Shown piece after piece: positions 44,652 through 54,549 of a stretch of 64,000 nucleotides of DNA. The translations under genes and the position numbers were made by a program. Positions within the stretch are counted from its first letter, which is position 1. The number at the start of each line of letters is the position of its first letter. The stretch covers positions 248,001 to 312,000 of the forward strand of contig NZ_CP109191.1 in the NCBI RefSeq assembly GCF_041438805.1. Direction: 5' to 3'. The notes under the pieces were generated by a model. The model worked only from the letters and a program-made list of their open reading frames with translations. It made no database searches and was not told where the DNA came from. The DNA comes from Streptomyces sp. NBC_01707 (GTDB lineage: Bacteria > Actinomycetota > Actinomycetes > Streptomycetales > Streptomycetaceae).

Positions 44652-45488
44652 TTACTTGCGCCACAACCAGGTGACTCGGTCGTACATCGGCTCAAATCCT
44701 GCTCGCCGCATGTTGTGAAGCGATGTGTTGTGTTCGCCGGGGCCTTCAGCTCCGGTCTCGGCCACCAGCCACCGGCAGCCCTCGGCCAGTGCCGCCCGGG
44801 CGCGGATGGTAAGTAGCGCGGACTGGGCTCCACGGCCCCGGCTGTCTGGGAGTGTGCCTCCGCCGAACATGTTGGCGCAGTCTCCGTTAACGAACAGGCT
44901 TCCGACGGCGACGATCCGCTCGCCTTCCCACACGCCATATTGCTGCCAGCCAGGCCTGCCTACACACGACGCGGCTACGTCGATCATTCCGGTCCCGCTC
45001 ATGCCGAACGCCGCCATCATGACGGTGGCCCACTCATAGGCATGGTGAGGCTCGACCTTGGCGACGCGAAGGCTCGGGTCGAGTGCCGAGATGCCGTCGG
45101 TGGCAGACTGCACGGCCTCCGTTGCGCAGCCGAGCTTGACGAGCCGACCTCCGGGAGTCAGGTTCAGATCGCCGACGATCGTTTCCCAGTCCGCCGGCAG
45201 CAGCTGCGGCGCTATCACGAACCGGCCCTGAGCGACTCCTTCGCTGCGGTAGAAGTCACATATCTTCGCCAGGACGTTCGCGTCGATCGGCTCGCCCAGA
45301 CCGAAACCACCGGCCCGATTGAAGAAATCACTCGGATCCTCCCGCACCGTCGTAGCCTGCACGGACCCGACGTTTAGCGAAGCGACACCCATCGCCTGCC
45401 GGACCGGCACGGGCGCCCCTGTGACGAAGTCCACGTACGCCTTGATTTCGGTCTGCTCGGCCTCACGGACCGGCACGGTGGTGCTCAT
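44652..45488 (-). CDS. GNAT-family acetyltransferase
   Basis: A 278-residue protein whose C-terminal half is a GNAT domain: GVWEGERIVAVGSLFVNGD, then the acetyl-CoA loop DSRGRGAQSALL, and AGFEPMYDRVTWLW at the end. The N-terminal half is a degenerate second GNAT-like or substrate domain. ATG at 45488 is preferred because AAGAG lies upstream. It ends 116 bp before the flavin-enzyme gene in the same direction, so the two may be cotranscribed. Substrate unknown. Confidence 0.8.
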   Translation of the reverse strand: MSTTVPVREAEQTEIKAYVDFVTGAPVPVRQAMGVASLNVGSVQATTVREDPSDFFNRAGGFGLGEPIDANVLAKICDFYRSEGVAQGRFVIAPQLLPADWETIVGDLNLTPGGRLVKLGCATEAVQSATDGISALDPSLRVAKVEPHHAYEWATVMMAAFGMSGTGMIDVAASCVGRPGWQQYGVWEGERIVAVGSLFVNGDCANMFGGGTLPDSRGRGAQSALLTIRARAALAEGCRWLVAETGAEGPGEHNTSLHNMRRAGFEPMYDRVTWLWRK

Positions 45489-45841
45489 GCTCGTTTCTCT
45501 TCCCATAGTTGTTCTGCACAGCCAGTACTGCGAAGGCGAACGCCCTCCGCTATGCCGGAGCTGACCGCTCTTGGGCGTGCCTGCTCAACCGTGCGTCACA
45601 CCTCTCGGCGTGTATCCGGGCCAAGGCATCCCCTGTGAAGGCGGCCCGGAAAAGGGCCCTATGTGAGGTCCTTCGGTGCGGCCCGCCGACAGCGCCTGAC
45701 GCGCACCGCCCACCAGCGCAGTCCGCCGTGGAGTCGCCCAGATCTCGGACGCCCGACGTCAAGGAGCTGTCGTTCTTCGCAGTCACACCCGCATGATGCG
45801 GTGGGGGGCGGAAAAGTTCGCTCTGGAAGCGAAGATATTTT
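45489..45841. other. Gap between ECF sigma and GNAT genes
   Basis: About 350 bp with no supported gene. It probably contains the GNAT promoter. Confidence 0.4.
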
Positions 45842-46789
45842 TCAGAGGGCGCGGGGGTGGTACAGACGCAGCTTCGTCACGCGTCCCCTGTCCAGGGACT
45901 GCACCCATAGGCATCCGGGCGGACAGTGGAAGGGGTCGTCTGGAGGACTGAGCAGGGCGGTTTCCCAGATGACGACCTCACGGCTGGCCACCACGTTCAG
46001 GAGCTGCTGGCGCACCCCGATGGACTCGTTATGGTCGTACGCGGTCTGCAAGTAGTCGATGCCCGTCCGTTTACTGGTCGGCCAGATCACGTCCGCCTCC
46101 GGCGACCAGCGGCCGGACAGCGCCGACAGGAGCTTCCCTCGCCGCCCGGATTCCAATGTCTCCTCCGCCAACTCGCGGTGTGCAGCTCTCAGAGCAGTGG
46201 CATCGTCGTGTGCCTGGTCAGCCGAGCCGAGTAGCACATCGACCAGCTGTGAGCGCGCTTTGTGGAGCCTGCTGCGAACCGTCCCGACCGGCGTGGCACA
46301 CAACGTCGCGATGTCGTCATAGGAACGAGCATCAGTGAAGTAACGCAGCATCGTCACAAGCCGCAGGTTCGGGCTGAGGTCCTCCAGCGCGCTCCACACC
46401 CAGTCCCGCAACGCATGCTGTTCAAGCAACTCCGCCGGGTCGGAGAGACCGTCCAACCGTTCCGAGGTGACGGCCGTCATGGGCTCGGCCATGGGTACGG
46501 GCGACTTTTTCCGCAACTGTGCGCGGCACACGTTGCGGACCACCATGCGCAGCCATGGGCCGACCGCGTTGGGGTCTTTGACGTCGCCGATGCTGCGCAG
46601 CGCGATGAGCGCAGCCTCCTGTACAGCGTCTTCAGCGTCCTGGCTATGGCCCAGCACAGCCAGGGCGACAGCACGCATACCTGCTTGATGTCTGGCGAGC
46701 AGCAAGCCAAGGCAAGCGGCGTCACCGGCTTGTGCAGCGCGCACCAGCTCGGAATCTTGGGCCGCCCCGCCCGCCAGAAAGTCAGCCAT
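45842..46789 (-). CDS. ECF-type RNA polymerase sigma factor with C-terminal SnoaL-like extension
   Basis: About 315 residues. Region 2 is seen as AVLGHSQDAEDAVQEAALIALR and region 4 as RLVTMLRYFTDARSYDDIA then GTVRSRLHKARSQL. A C-terminal extension of about 120 residues ends in a SnoaL-like fold (LQTAYDHNESIGVRQQLL onward), as in ECF41-like sigma factors where the extension modulates activity instead of a separate anti-sigma. No anti-sigma gene is adjacent. The start is uncertain: ATG at 46789 fits the domain best, but an in-frame ATG exists at 46843. Targets are unknown. Confidence 0.82.
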   Translation of the reverse strand: MADFLAGGAAQDSELVRAAQAGDAACLGLLLARHQAGMRAVALAVLGHSQDAEDAVQEAALIALRSIGDVKDPNAVGPWLRMVVRNVCRAQLRKKSPVPMAEPMTAVTSERLDGLSDPAELLEQHALRDWVWSALEDLSPNLRLVTMLRYFTDARSYDDIATLCATPVGTVRSRLHKARSQLVDVLLGSADQAHDDATALRAAHRELAEETLESGRRGKLLSALSGRWSPEADVIWPTSKRTGIDYLQTAYDHNESIGVRQQLLNVVASREVVIWETALLSPPDDPFHCPPGCLWVQSLDRGRVTKLRLYHPRAL

Positions 46790-47075
46790 CCCGAAAGAAT
46801 ACCCGAGGTCATTACTCGGACCCGGGGCCCTTGCTTCCACCATTGCGGAGGATGAGCCCCGGCATGAAAGATGGTGCGTGGGCGAGCCTCAGCAACTCCA
46901 TGTCCGCAACCCCTGGCGGCTGCTCCGGCAATCCAGATGCTCCACCCGGCGCATCTGCACCTCAGTCAGGCCATCCACACCGTCCTGAACTGAACATATC
47001 CAGGGTGAAAGAGGCTCAGCACTGACACGAGGTCACTACCGGGGCCGGCGGAATTCCGGGCCCTGCCCCGTCTAT

Positions 47076-47235
47076 GGGCTGTCCCGTATTCCCTGGCGGG
47101 CGCGTGACGACGGCTACGGAACCTCGCCGCGTTGTCGGAACGCCCGGATGCGACCGGTATGAGGACGCCCCTCCGCCTTGCGATGCAACGCATCTGACGC
47201 CGCGCGCTGATCCACCAGGGATTACGGGACAGCCC
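47076..47235. mobile_element. Short non-coding inverted-repeat element (MITE-like)
   Basis: 160 bp bounded by 21-bp inverted repeats at 47076-47096 and 47215-47235 that match at 20 of 21 positions (outer end GGGCTGTCCCGTA). No complete transposase fits inside. The ends resemble those of Streptomyces IS5-type elements, so it could be mobilised in trans. It abuts the next IS. Confidence 0.7.
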
Positions 47236-48861
47236 TTAGCTTGATCTTTAACCTCGGGGTCCGAACAACTCGTCGCACTTGATCACTCGGAGTGGTAACT
47301 GCCCTACATGCAGGCGGCCTTCGGCTGAGCATGTGATCCGACCAAGGAACACACAACGCCCAGCACGAAGGCCGTGGGATGAGTCTGCTGCATCACGTCG
47401 TCCGGCAGGATCCGTTTGCGGAACTGTCACGCTTCCGGGGCGAGTTCTGCTCCTGTCTGACCAGGCGTGCGGACGCATTGTTCGAACTCGCGGACGCGGT
47501 GCTGTGCGCGGACGGTCCAGTCCGGTCGCTGGTGGAACTGTCGCTGGTCGGCGAACACCGGCGCGGGCACGGCGGGCTCTACGACGCCCTGGCCGCGGGC
47601 CGGGTCGATATCGCCCGGCTGAGATGGGCTCTGGCCGCGGTGCCGCTGCCGCGGTGCCGCTGCCGCGGGCGGCGGACGGCCGGCTGGTCCTGGCCGCCGA
47701 CCTGACCTGCTGGCTGCGGCCCAGCGCCCGCACCTCACCGCAGCGAATCCTGTGCCACACCTACGGACGGGGCAAGGACCAGCACATTCCCGTTCCCGGC
47801 TGGCCCTATTCGGTGATCTGCGTGCTCGAGACCGGACGCAGTTCCTGGACCGCACCGCTGGACGCACTGCGTCTGGCACCGGGTGACGACGCCGCCACGG
47901 TCACTGCCCGGCAGATGCGTGAACTGGTCGAGCGGCTGATCACCGCCGGGCAGTGGAAGGACGGCGACCCGGAGATCCTGATCGTGGTGGACGCTGGCTA
48001 CGACGTGCCCCGTCTGGCCTTCCTGCTCAAAGATCTGCCCGTGCAGGTGCTGGGCCGGATGCGCTCGGACCGCGTCCTACGACGTGCAGCACCGTTCCGC
48101 GAGCCCGGTGTCCGGGGCCGGCCGCCCGCCACGGCGGCGAGTTCGTCTTCGGTGACCCGGCCACCTGGGGCACACTCGACGCGGCAACGGTGACCGCAAC
48201 CCGTCTCTACGGGACCGCCACCACACGGGCCTGGGACCGGCTCCATCCCAGACTGACCCACCGCTCGGCCTGGACCGTTGAGCTGGGTGCCCTGCCGGTA
48301 ATCGAGGGCACCGTGATCCGTCTGCAGGTCGAGCATCTGCCCAGCGGTGCGACACCAAAGCCGGTCTGGCTGTGGTGGTTGGGCACCGACGCCACCACAG
48401 CCGACGTCGACCGTTTGTGGCAGGCGCTTTTGCGGCGCTTCGACATCGAGCACACCTTCCGGCTGTTCAAGCAGACCCTGGGCTGGACCTGCCCGAAAGT
48501 CCGCACCCCTCAGGCAGCCGACCGGTGGACCTGGCTGATCCTCGCCGTCTTCACCCAACTACGGCTCGCCCGCCCATTGGCGGCAGACCTGCGCCGACCG
48601 TGGGAGAAACCGGCCCCGCCCGACAGGCTCACCCCCGCACGAGTCCGCCGCGACTTTCGGCACCTCCGCCCGAAGACCGCCTGCCCAGCCGGAGCACCGA
48701 AATCCTCCCGCCCTGGACCTGGACGGCCACCCGGGAGCAAGAACACCCGACCGGCCCCACACCACGACGTGCACACAGTCGGCAAACCAAGCTCCGCCAA
48801 GCGGCGCACGAAGAAGGCAACGACCCCACGTCCCCGCCGCACAGGTTAAAGATCAAGTTAG
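47235..48861 (+). mobile_element. DDE-transposase IS element, second copy, frameshifted
   Basis: Ends TTAGCTTGATCTTTAACCT (47236-47254) and AGGTTAAAGATCAAGTTAG (48843-48861) form inverted repeats and match those of the rearranged copy at 31.3-32.2 kb. This copy keeps gene order. Confidence 0.75.
47379..48849 (+). pseudogene. DDE transposase with two frameshifts
   Basis: Begins ATGAGTCTGCTG at 47379 (MSLLHHVVRQDPFAELS). The first break is a 14-bp tandem duplication at about 47639-47668 (GGTGCCGCTGCCGC twice), after which RLVLAADLTCWLRPS and ILIVVDAGYDVPRLAFLL continue in another frame. A second shift near 48110 leads into GGEFVFGDPATWG, FDIEHTFRLFKQTLGW and the basic tail. Removing the duplication would restore the first junction, so decay looks recent. 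Confidence 0.75.
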
Positions 48862-49606
48862 GACCCGGAGCCCGAGGAAGACCCTGCCAGGTGGCTGCCG
48901 AGCACGGCGTGATAGGGCGACCACCGACGCCCTTTGTGCTCTGGGCGGCGACTGGCGAAAGCCGCGTGACCAGACGATGAGCACCGCCGACACACGCCAT
49001 GACCGTTGAACGCGAGCACTTCTGTCCAGCTGGAGCAGGACCCGTGGCCACCTCGATTACGCCCGAGTCCACGGGACGGGCTCGCCGAACGTTGACCTTT
49101 CTGTCTCGTCGATCTCGATGGCGACCTCAACCTGCCACTCGCCTTCTGGCGGCACCTCGACCGAGCAGCCCGTGAGATGCGGCTCTACAGCGATGCGCTG
49201 CACACCCCCCCACCCCACGGACACCGACCTCGGTCGCCGCCATCTCGCAGCGGCCTTCGAAGAGGAATGACCCGTCAAACCGGCAAACCTTCCCGATCAG
49301 GGCACGAGTTGCAGAGTCGGACGCCAGGTGCCTGTGGCATGGATATTCCTTTCTCAGGCACTTCTATTCATGACGATGCACCTAATTTCTGCTAGGGCAT
49401 GTAGCTCTTCCGAATCAGTCTCTGTGTTAATTCGACGATGCGGGCACGTTTACTCCTCTCCTGTCACAATGTATCGACACATGTCACAAAAGTGTATTGG
49501 TGGGCCTCAGGCGTCGACCGGAGGCGCAGCAGCGAATATCTTATAAAGCGGCAATACTCGCTTGGCCGGAGAATGTGACCGGCACTGCTTCCCAGGAAAA
49601 TCACTG
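48862..49606. other. Gap without recognised gene
   Basis: About 745 bp between the IS and the lipoprotein gene. A minus-strand frame (49057-49278) contains VEVPPEGEWQVEVAIEID but I cannot assign it. GC falls near 49400-49550, suggesting the lipoprotein promoter. Confidence 0.4.
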
Positions 49607-50209
49607 ATGAGTCTCAAGAAGATATCTGCTCTCGCTCTCGTCGTTGCTGCCGCCAGCCTGCCGCTGACCGCCTGCAGCACAAACGCAGGCGCAGCCAATT
49701 CCGCCGCCAACGCGTCCTCGGCTTCGCCCGGTGCCAGCGCGGGGAGCGCGCGCACCACGAGGCACGCGTCCTCGGCGGGCTCCACATGCAAGACCAGTAG
49801 CCTCGGGTTCAGCGCTTCCGCCACGGGCGTCAAGCACGAGCTTGTCGTCAACCTAAAGAACAGCGGTGCCAGCGCGTGCAGCCTGCATGGCTTCCCCGGT
49901 GTCCATCTCGTAAATGCCAACGGCTCGAGGGCTGCCGGGCCGGACGCTGCTCTCACTGACATCTCGCCGGACTCACCGCCGACCGTCACCATCGCACCCG
50001 GTGAGGAGACCCGCTTCCTGCTGGACTACATTCCGGACACCAGTGGCTCCGGGAAGACCTTCACCAAGCTCTCGGTCGCTGCGCCCAAGGACTCGGTCTC
50101 GAAGATTGTGGATCTCGAGGGACTGGACATCACGATCGCATCCCCCGGAAGCGACGTTCCTGACGTCTACGTCGACCCCATCGGCTATCACGTGGGCTAC
50201 GGCAAGTGA
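49607..50209 (+). CDS. DUF4232-type lipoprotein
   Basis: A 200-residue exported protein. The N-terminus is a lipoprotein signal with lipobox LTAC (Cys about residue 23), followed by about 40 Ser/Ala/Gly-rich linker residues. The rest is a beta-rich domain (ELVVNLKNSGASACSLHGFP, then VTIAPGEETRFLLDY) of the DUF4232 type common in actinomycete surface lipoproteins. The ATG at 49607 has AGGA upstream. It is monocistronic and its role is unknown; attachment to the outer face of the membrane is the safe inference. Confidence 0.85.
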   Translation: MSLKKISALALVVAAASLPLTACSTNAGAANSAANASSASPGASAGSARTTRHASSAGSTCKTSSLGFSASATGVKHELVVNLKNSGASACSLHGFPGVHLVNANGSRAAGPDAALTDISPDSPPTVTIAPGEETRFLLDYIPDTSGSGKTFTKLSVAAPKDSVSKIVDLEGLDITIASPGSDVPDVYVDPIGYHVGYGK

Positions 50210-50309
50210 GAATTGTGGCAGCGAAGCGACACTCTTCGCGACGGTGGCTGGATCAGTCAGCTTGGTGGGCCGCGCGAACGATCAGGCGGTGGTGCGGATT
50301 GACGAAGTT

Positions 50310-50624
50310 CTAAGATTGGGGCGGTCGTTCTATTGACACTGTCCAGCCCACATCGTCACCGGAGTCCGCTGCGGACAGAATCGCCGCGAGAAGTCGTTCC
50401 CAGGTGCCGACAACAGCCCATCGGATCAGGCGTTTGTGCGCGGTCTGGAACGAACCGAGCTCGCTGGAAGATCTCGCCATGGCGAGCAGGTGCGGTATTT
50501 CCACGCGATCGCCTCCAGGGTCCGACGGTGGTCCGCCCCCCCGTCGCCCACGGACCGGATCGGCCGGCATCAACGGCTCGATCCGGTCCCATATTGCATC
50601 AGTGATCATCAGCCGGACAGACAC
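50310..50624 (-). pseudogene. IS5-family transposase N-terminal fragment
   Basis: Reads MITDAIWDRIEPLMPADP and LGSFQTAHKRLIRWAV then AAILSAADSGDDVGWTV on the minus strand, the N-terminal domain of an IS5 transposase. The middle carries a frameshift and the catalytic part is gone. Confidence 0.7.
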
Positions 50625-50685
50625 ATCCGATCAACTGACCAACCCATCAAAGAGACACGGTCACTAACAGAATTAGGGGTGGATT

Positions 50686-51080
50686 GGTTCGGCTTGCCAT
50701 GCCCTGGGCGGGAGTTGACTGTTCGGGGTGGTGTGGGGACTTCGCCGTGGGTCGTGTCGGATGAGCTGTGGGACCGCCTGGAGCCGCAGCGCGAGCGACG
50801 CTTCCGGTATCCCGGCCGCAAGCCGTTGCCGGACCGGGAAGTGCTGTGCGGGATCTTGTACGTGCCACACACCGGGATCCAGTGGGAGTACCTGCCGCCG
50901 GATCCCGGCTACGGCACGACCTGCTGGCGGCGCCGGCGGAAGTGGCGCGAGGCCAATGTCCGGCAGCGGCTGCACGAGGTCCTGCTGGCCGAGCGAAACG
51001 CGGCCTACGACTGGACTGGAAGCGGGCAGCATCGGCCGGACGAACTTCCACTCTGCACCGGACAGTTCATAGGCGTATGA
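50686..51080 (+). pseudogene. IS5-family transposase N-terminal fragment, second type
   Basis: Reads WVVSDELWDRLEPQRERRF, REVLCGILYVPHTGIQWEYL and RQRLHEVLLAERNAAYDW, an IS5 N-terminus of a different subgroup, truncated before the catalytic core. Confidence 0.7.
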
Positions 51081-51306
51081 CAGTACCGTGGTCCACCAGT
51101 CAAGATCGCCAGCTCTCACGACATCATGATTCCCAAGCTCGACGAGTTCACCCAGGACATCATCACGCCACTGCGGACTATCAGCTGACCACGGACACGT
51201 GTTCAAGGGCTGGGCCCGACATCGCCGTTGGCCGGGTAACTACGCAAGGGGAGGTGCGTGACTCGATCCTGAAAAATCCCGTATCCATGAATTCGGAACA
51301 GTTCAC

Positions 51307-53007
51307 TCACGCTGCCGCGGGGTGTCTGCTCCCGAGGAGAAACTCACCCACGGTCGACTCGGTTTCCCACGACAGCCCCGTAGCGGCGGCAAAGGCGTCG
51401 GAATCACCACTTCCCAGGCCGCAGGCCGCCAACCCCATAGCCGTGGCGACGCTGTACATGACCTGATAGAGCACCCCTACATGCTTGAGTGTCATCGCGT
51501 ACCCCATGGCGGAGTACTTCCACATGACCCGCCCGAACCGTGCAGTGATCAGGAGTGTCACCTGCGGAGGAGAAGGCATCTGTGCCGTTAGGCGAGACAT
51601 CTCGGACAGGCGCCGCAGGGCGGGCCCCGGCCGCCTCATTAGCTCGAGCTGATGTTGATCGGGGTCGTAGTGGTACAGGCCTGGCGGAACCCCATTGACA
51701 CAATTGACGAGGGGATAGACCTCCAGCTCGTAGGTACGACCTCCTGACGGATAGGGCCGGTCGCCCAACTGCTGCATTCCGTCGTTGTAAGAGTCCCGGT
51801 TACGAGCACAGCGGTAGAGGAACTCGCCGAGCTGAGTGATGGTGAGCGGTACCGCGTCGTCGTGTAGTCGCAGCGACCGACGATCCTCCAGTGCTTCAGT
51901 GAGAGTTCGGTCGCCCGTGCGCAGTTCCTGAAGATTTGCCCGAGGAAGTTTGATGACAGGTCCGTCGAATGGTGGAGCTACTGCAGGCAGCGGGTCAAAA
52001 GTCCCTACCGCCCAATAGGTTCCCCCGAAGGGTGCGTCATGGCGTCCACCGCGAGTTCGACTATGAAACAGCAGCTCATGGGGAGTCCATTGAGTAAATC
52101 TGAACTCGCGCTCGTGGCCGCCGTCGCGTGGAACAAGAAATCCGTTGCGAGCCAGTGCACCCAGCACCTCGGGAACCGCCTCACGCCATCCTGTGGGGTG
52201 AATATGCGCCCCCCTTGTGTCATCTGTTTCCTGGTTTTTCAGTGAGGCCAGCAAGCCCACGAGCGCGGCATCGTGAATTTCAACCGCAACATGCGCCAGG
52301 GGAGATTCCATGACCATACCCGAAGTGTCGGCGCGCAACATGACGAATCGGGACATTCGAAATTCGAAGGGGTCAACCGCAGGATGGAGGGCGACCGGAA
52401 CTGCCGGTCCGAGCGGTCTGAAGGTCAAGATTTTCGTCTCTCCCGCCTTCAGTGTGGTCGAGACCCAGCCGCCCGCTCGCAGCTTTTGCAGCAACTCGCG
52501 CACCCCGAGAAGAGCCTGCTCTCCTTCTTTCCTCCGGACGATATCCAGCAGCGTATCGCTGTCCTCTAACCTGGTGGACAATACTTCCAGAAGTGAACTC
52601 TGACCCAATGTCAGAGATCCAAGGTTTATGCCACGACTTCCGGAATATACTCGGGTAACACCGGAATGATCCGACGTCACCCGAGCCTCACGATAAAGAG
52701 ACAGAACTTCGCGAATGGGGTGTGAAAAATCTTCGATGAGATCCTCCGCTTGGCAGCAGGAAGCATCGAGTCCGCTCACTGCTTCTCGAAATGATGTGGA
52801 GTCAGAAAAAAAGTGATGCCTGCGAGCTTCGGGGCGAGACGATGGAATCGCCTGGCGGTATTCAGGACGAGCGAAAGTATCGACGCAAACTATTGAAAAT
52901 CCCGCAGACCGGTCCGGGCGTGCGACAGCCGAGATGCCGGCACCTGAACAGCTGGTGCTGGTCCGAGGCCGGATCCGCGGTTCAGCCCCCCATGAAACTT
53001 CGCCCAC
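51307..53007 (-). CDS. SagB-type azoline oxidase (RiPP dehydrogenase)
   Basis: About 566 residues. The C-terminal 230 are a SagB/ThcOx nitroreductase domain that binds FMN: EDRRSLRLHDD, RPYPSGGRTYELEVYPL, PPGLYHYDPDQHQLE and GRVMWKYSAMGYAMTLKH. Such enzymes oxidise azolines to thiazoles or oxazoles. The N-terminal 250 residues (SLYREARVTSDHSG onward) are a less conserved region found in long SagB proteins and may help bind the precursor. The gene overlaps the YcaO stop by about 26 bp; the GTG at 53007 has no clear ribosome site, so coupling or an internal start is likely. Confidence 0.85.
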   Translation of the reverse strand: MGEVSWGAEPRIRPRTSTSCSGAGISAVARPDRSAGFSIVCVDTFARPEYRQAIPSSRPEARRHHFFSDSTSFREAVSGLDASCCQAEDLIEDFSHPIREVLSLYREARVTSDHSGVTRVYSGSRGINLGSLTLGQSSLLEVLSTRLEDSDTLLDIVRRKEGEQALLGVRELLQKLRAGGWVSTTLKAGETKILTFRPLGPAVPVALHPAVDPFEFRMSRFVMLRADTSGMVMESPLAHVAVEIHDAALVGLLASLKNQETDDTRGAHIHPTGWREAVPEVLGALARNGFLVPRDGGHEREFRFTQWTPHELLFHSRTRGGRHDAPFGGTYWAVGTFDPLPAVAPPFDGPVIKLPRANLQELRTGDRTLTEALEDRRSLRLHDDAVPLTITQLGEFLYRCARNRDSYNDGMQQLGDRPYPSGGRTYELEVYPLVNCVNGVPPGLYHYDPDQHQLELMRRPGPALRRLSEMSRLTAQMPSPPQVTLLITARFGRVMWKYSAMGYAMTLKHVGVLYQVMYSVATAMGLAACGLGSGDSDAFAAATGLSWETESTVGEFLLGSRHPAAA

Positions 53008-54265
53008 GGGGGCCAGGAAGGACCAGGACGCCGTCGGTCACCAGCATGAAGCGCTCCAGTCCTGGGACGAAGATGTTGACAACAGCGAGGCCCTCCGGTG
53101 TCACGGCCTGGCGACGGAGAACCGAGTATCCCTGCCCGGAGAGCTGGCGCAGCAGCTCATCGAGATGCTCTTGGGGAGTTGCTGGATGGCTCGTCGACTC
53201 GAACGAAACCATGTCGGCGGTCGGTAGGCGACCAGCGAAATCTGCTAGCCGGCAGGCCCGCAACGCCGGGTACTCCCGAGTACCGTCGTGGCGGGGGAAC
53301 ATCGCAGAAGGGAAGACACTCTCCGAGTCCTTGAACTGTGCGGCCCCTTGGATCTGGATGAGTTCGCTAAGCGCCCGCTGCGCCGCATGATCGGATGACA
53401 GGGATGCACCACAACCGCGTATGCGAGCAGGGTCTCCGTTCTTCGGAGGCAGGAAGGCGAGATAGGAAGGGACCGATAAATCTGAGGTCATGTCGATCAG
53501 GTAAACGGTTCTGCCGGTGACTTCGTCGGCAAGTTCCACCAGCCTCGAGAGCTCTGGGGGGAGAGTACTCCTGTCCACGACACGCAATGGTTGACGCGGG
53601 CGGCGAAGGAACTGGTGGATCAGCAACATCGAGAAAGCGTCACGTTCCACTACTTCATTGAGTGCATGCACAGTGGCCTCGGCCGCCGTGACACCCGAAG
53701 CCCAGCCGTTGTTGCTGGAGTACCGCCACACCGCGGAGTAGTCGTAGGTGTCACCGAGAGCCGCACGAAACGACGGGTCGGCATCGACGTACCCGGGGGT
53801 AGACAGAAAGATCGGGACGGAAATGCTCGAGCCTGACGAGATTTCTTCGTACTCAAGGCATCCGATATCTCCATCGGGAAATTCGTTGAATAATTGAACT
53901 GCTTGATCTTGATTCAATGCACCATCGGCGCGCGACAGAGTGTGGGCCCGTTCGCTTCGTACCGAGCCGGGATCGAAGTAATCTTTTTCACTCACGTAGT
54001 GTTCAAGCGCCTCGAACAGTGCGCCCACTCGCGCCGCCTCCCGCCCTCCCTTCCCGAGGCCGAAGCCGTCCTGAACTCTCTCTTCGCCATTCCGCAATTC
54101 GCATGCCCAAGCGCCGGGATCACTGTCCAAGACGGGGATAAATCTAGCTTCCAGCCCCAGGGCCCGAGCGGCAGATATTCCGTGCCGAAATGCGTCGGAA
54201 AGTTCGTTCTCCCGCTCGCCTGCCTGTACAGAATTGAAGGTCGTTGCCTCAGTCATTTCCGTCAT
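52982..54265 (-). CDS. YcaO-domain cyclodehydratase
   Basis: A 427-residue YcaO protein. The ATP-binding elements are visible: GKGGREAARVGALFEALEHY near residue 75 with the conserved Glu pair, then SGVTAAEATVHALNEVVERDA near 195, and a later AAQRALSELIQIQGA. The C-terminus is Pro/Gly-rich (GPRGRSFMGG), as often in azoline-forming YcaO proteins. YcaO uses ATP to activate a peptide carbonyl for attack by a Cys, Ser or Thr side chain. No E1-like/ocin-ThiF partner is encoded nearby. ATG at 54265 follows AGAGGG; it lies 69 bp after the precursor stop. Confidence 0.9.
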   Translation of the reverse strand: MTEMTEATTFNSVQAGERENELSDAFRHGISAARALGLEARFIPVLDSDPGAWACELRNGEERVQDGFGLGKGGREAARVGALFEALEHYVSEKDYFDPGSVRSERAHTLSRADGALNQDQAVQLFNEFPDGDIGCLEYEEISSGSSISVPIFLSTPGYVDADPSFRAALGDTYDYSAVWRYSSNNGWASGVTAAEATVHALNEVVERDAFSMLLIHQFLRRPRQPLRVVDRSTLPPELSRLVELADEVTGRTVYLIDMTSDLSVPSYLAFLPPKNGDPARIRGCGASLSSDHAAQRALSELIQIQGAAQFKDSESVFPSAMFPRHDGTREYPALRACRLADFAGRLPTADMVSFESTSHPATPQEHLDELLRQLSGQGYSVLRRQAVTPEGLAVVNIFVPGLERFMLVTDGVLVLPGPRGRSFMGG

Positions 54266-54334
54266 CAATAACCCTCTCCGAAAATTGAATGCCGCAGCCG
54301 ACTCCGGAGGAGACGGCTGCGGTCACATCAGAAC

Positions 54335-54496
54335 CTAATTATCGGATGGCGTCGAAAGGATTCGCTGGCTGATGTTCTCGTCCTCGAATCCAGCGCTGAG
54401 AATTACAGCAATCGCTGCACGCTCACTTTCCGAGAGAATGTTTTCCTGGTTGCCGGTGGCGGCGGTGCAGAGCAATTTGAGGTCTCCAGTACCCAT
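54335..54496 (-). CDS. Candidate RiPP precursor peptide
   Basis: A 53-residue peptide read directly upstream of the YcaO gene in the same direction. It starts MGTGDLKLLCTAATGNQE, contains a single Cys at position 10, continues with a helix-prone acidic stretch (LSESERAAIAVILSAGFED) and ends STPSDN. ATG at 54496 follows AAGGGAG at eight bases. The layout (short Gly-led N-terminus ending in the only Cys, then an acidic tail) recalls bottromycin precursors, whose core is N-terminal with a follower peptide. A normal leader-then-core reading would put the core in the C-terminal ISQRILSTPSDN. I know no match. Confidence 0.75.
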   Translation of the reverse strand: MGTGDLKLLCTAATGNQENILSESERAAIAVILSAGFEDENISQRILSTPSDN

Positions 54497-54549
54497 GGCA
54501 TGCACTCCCTTGAAGAACGTTCAGGTCAGATGTTGCATGAAAAAGCTTA

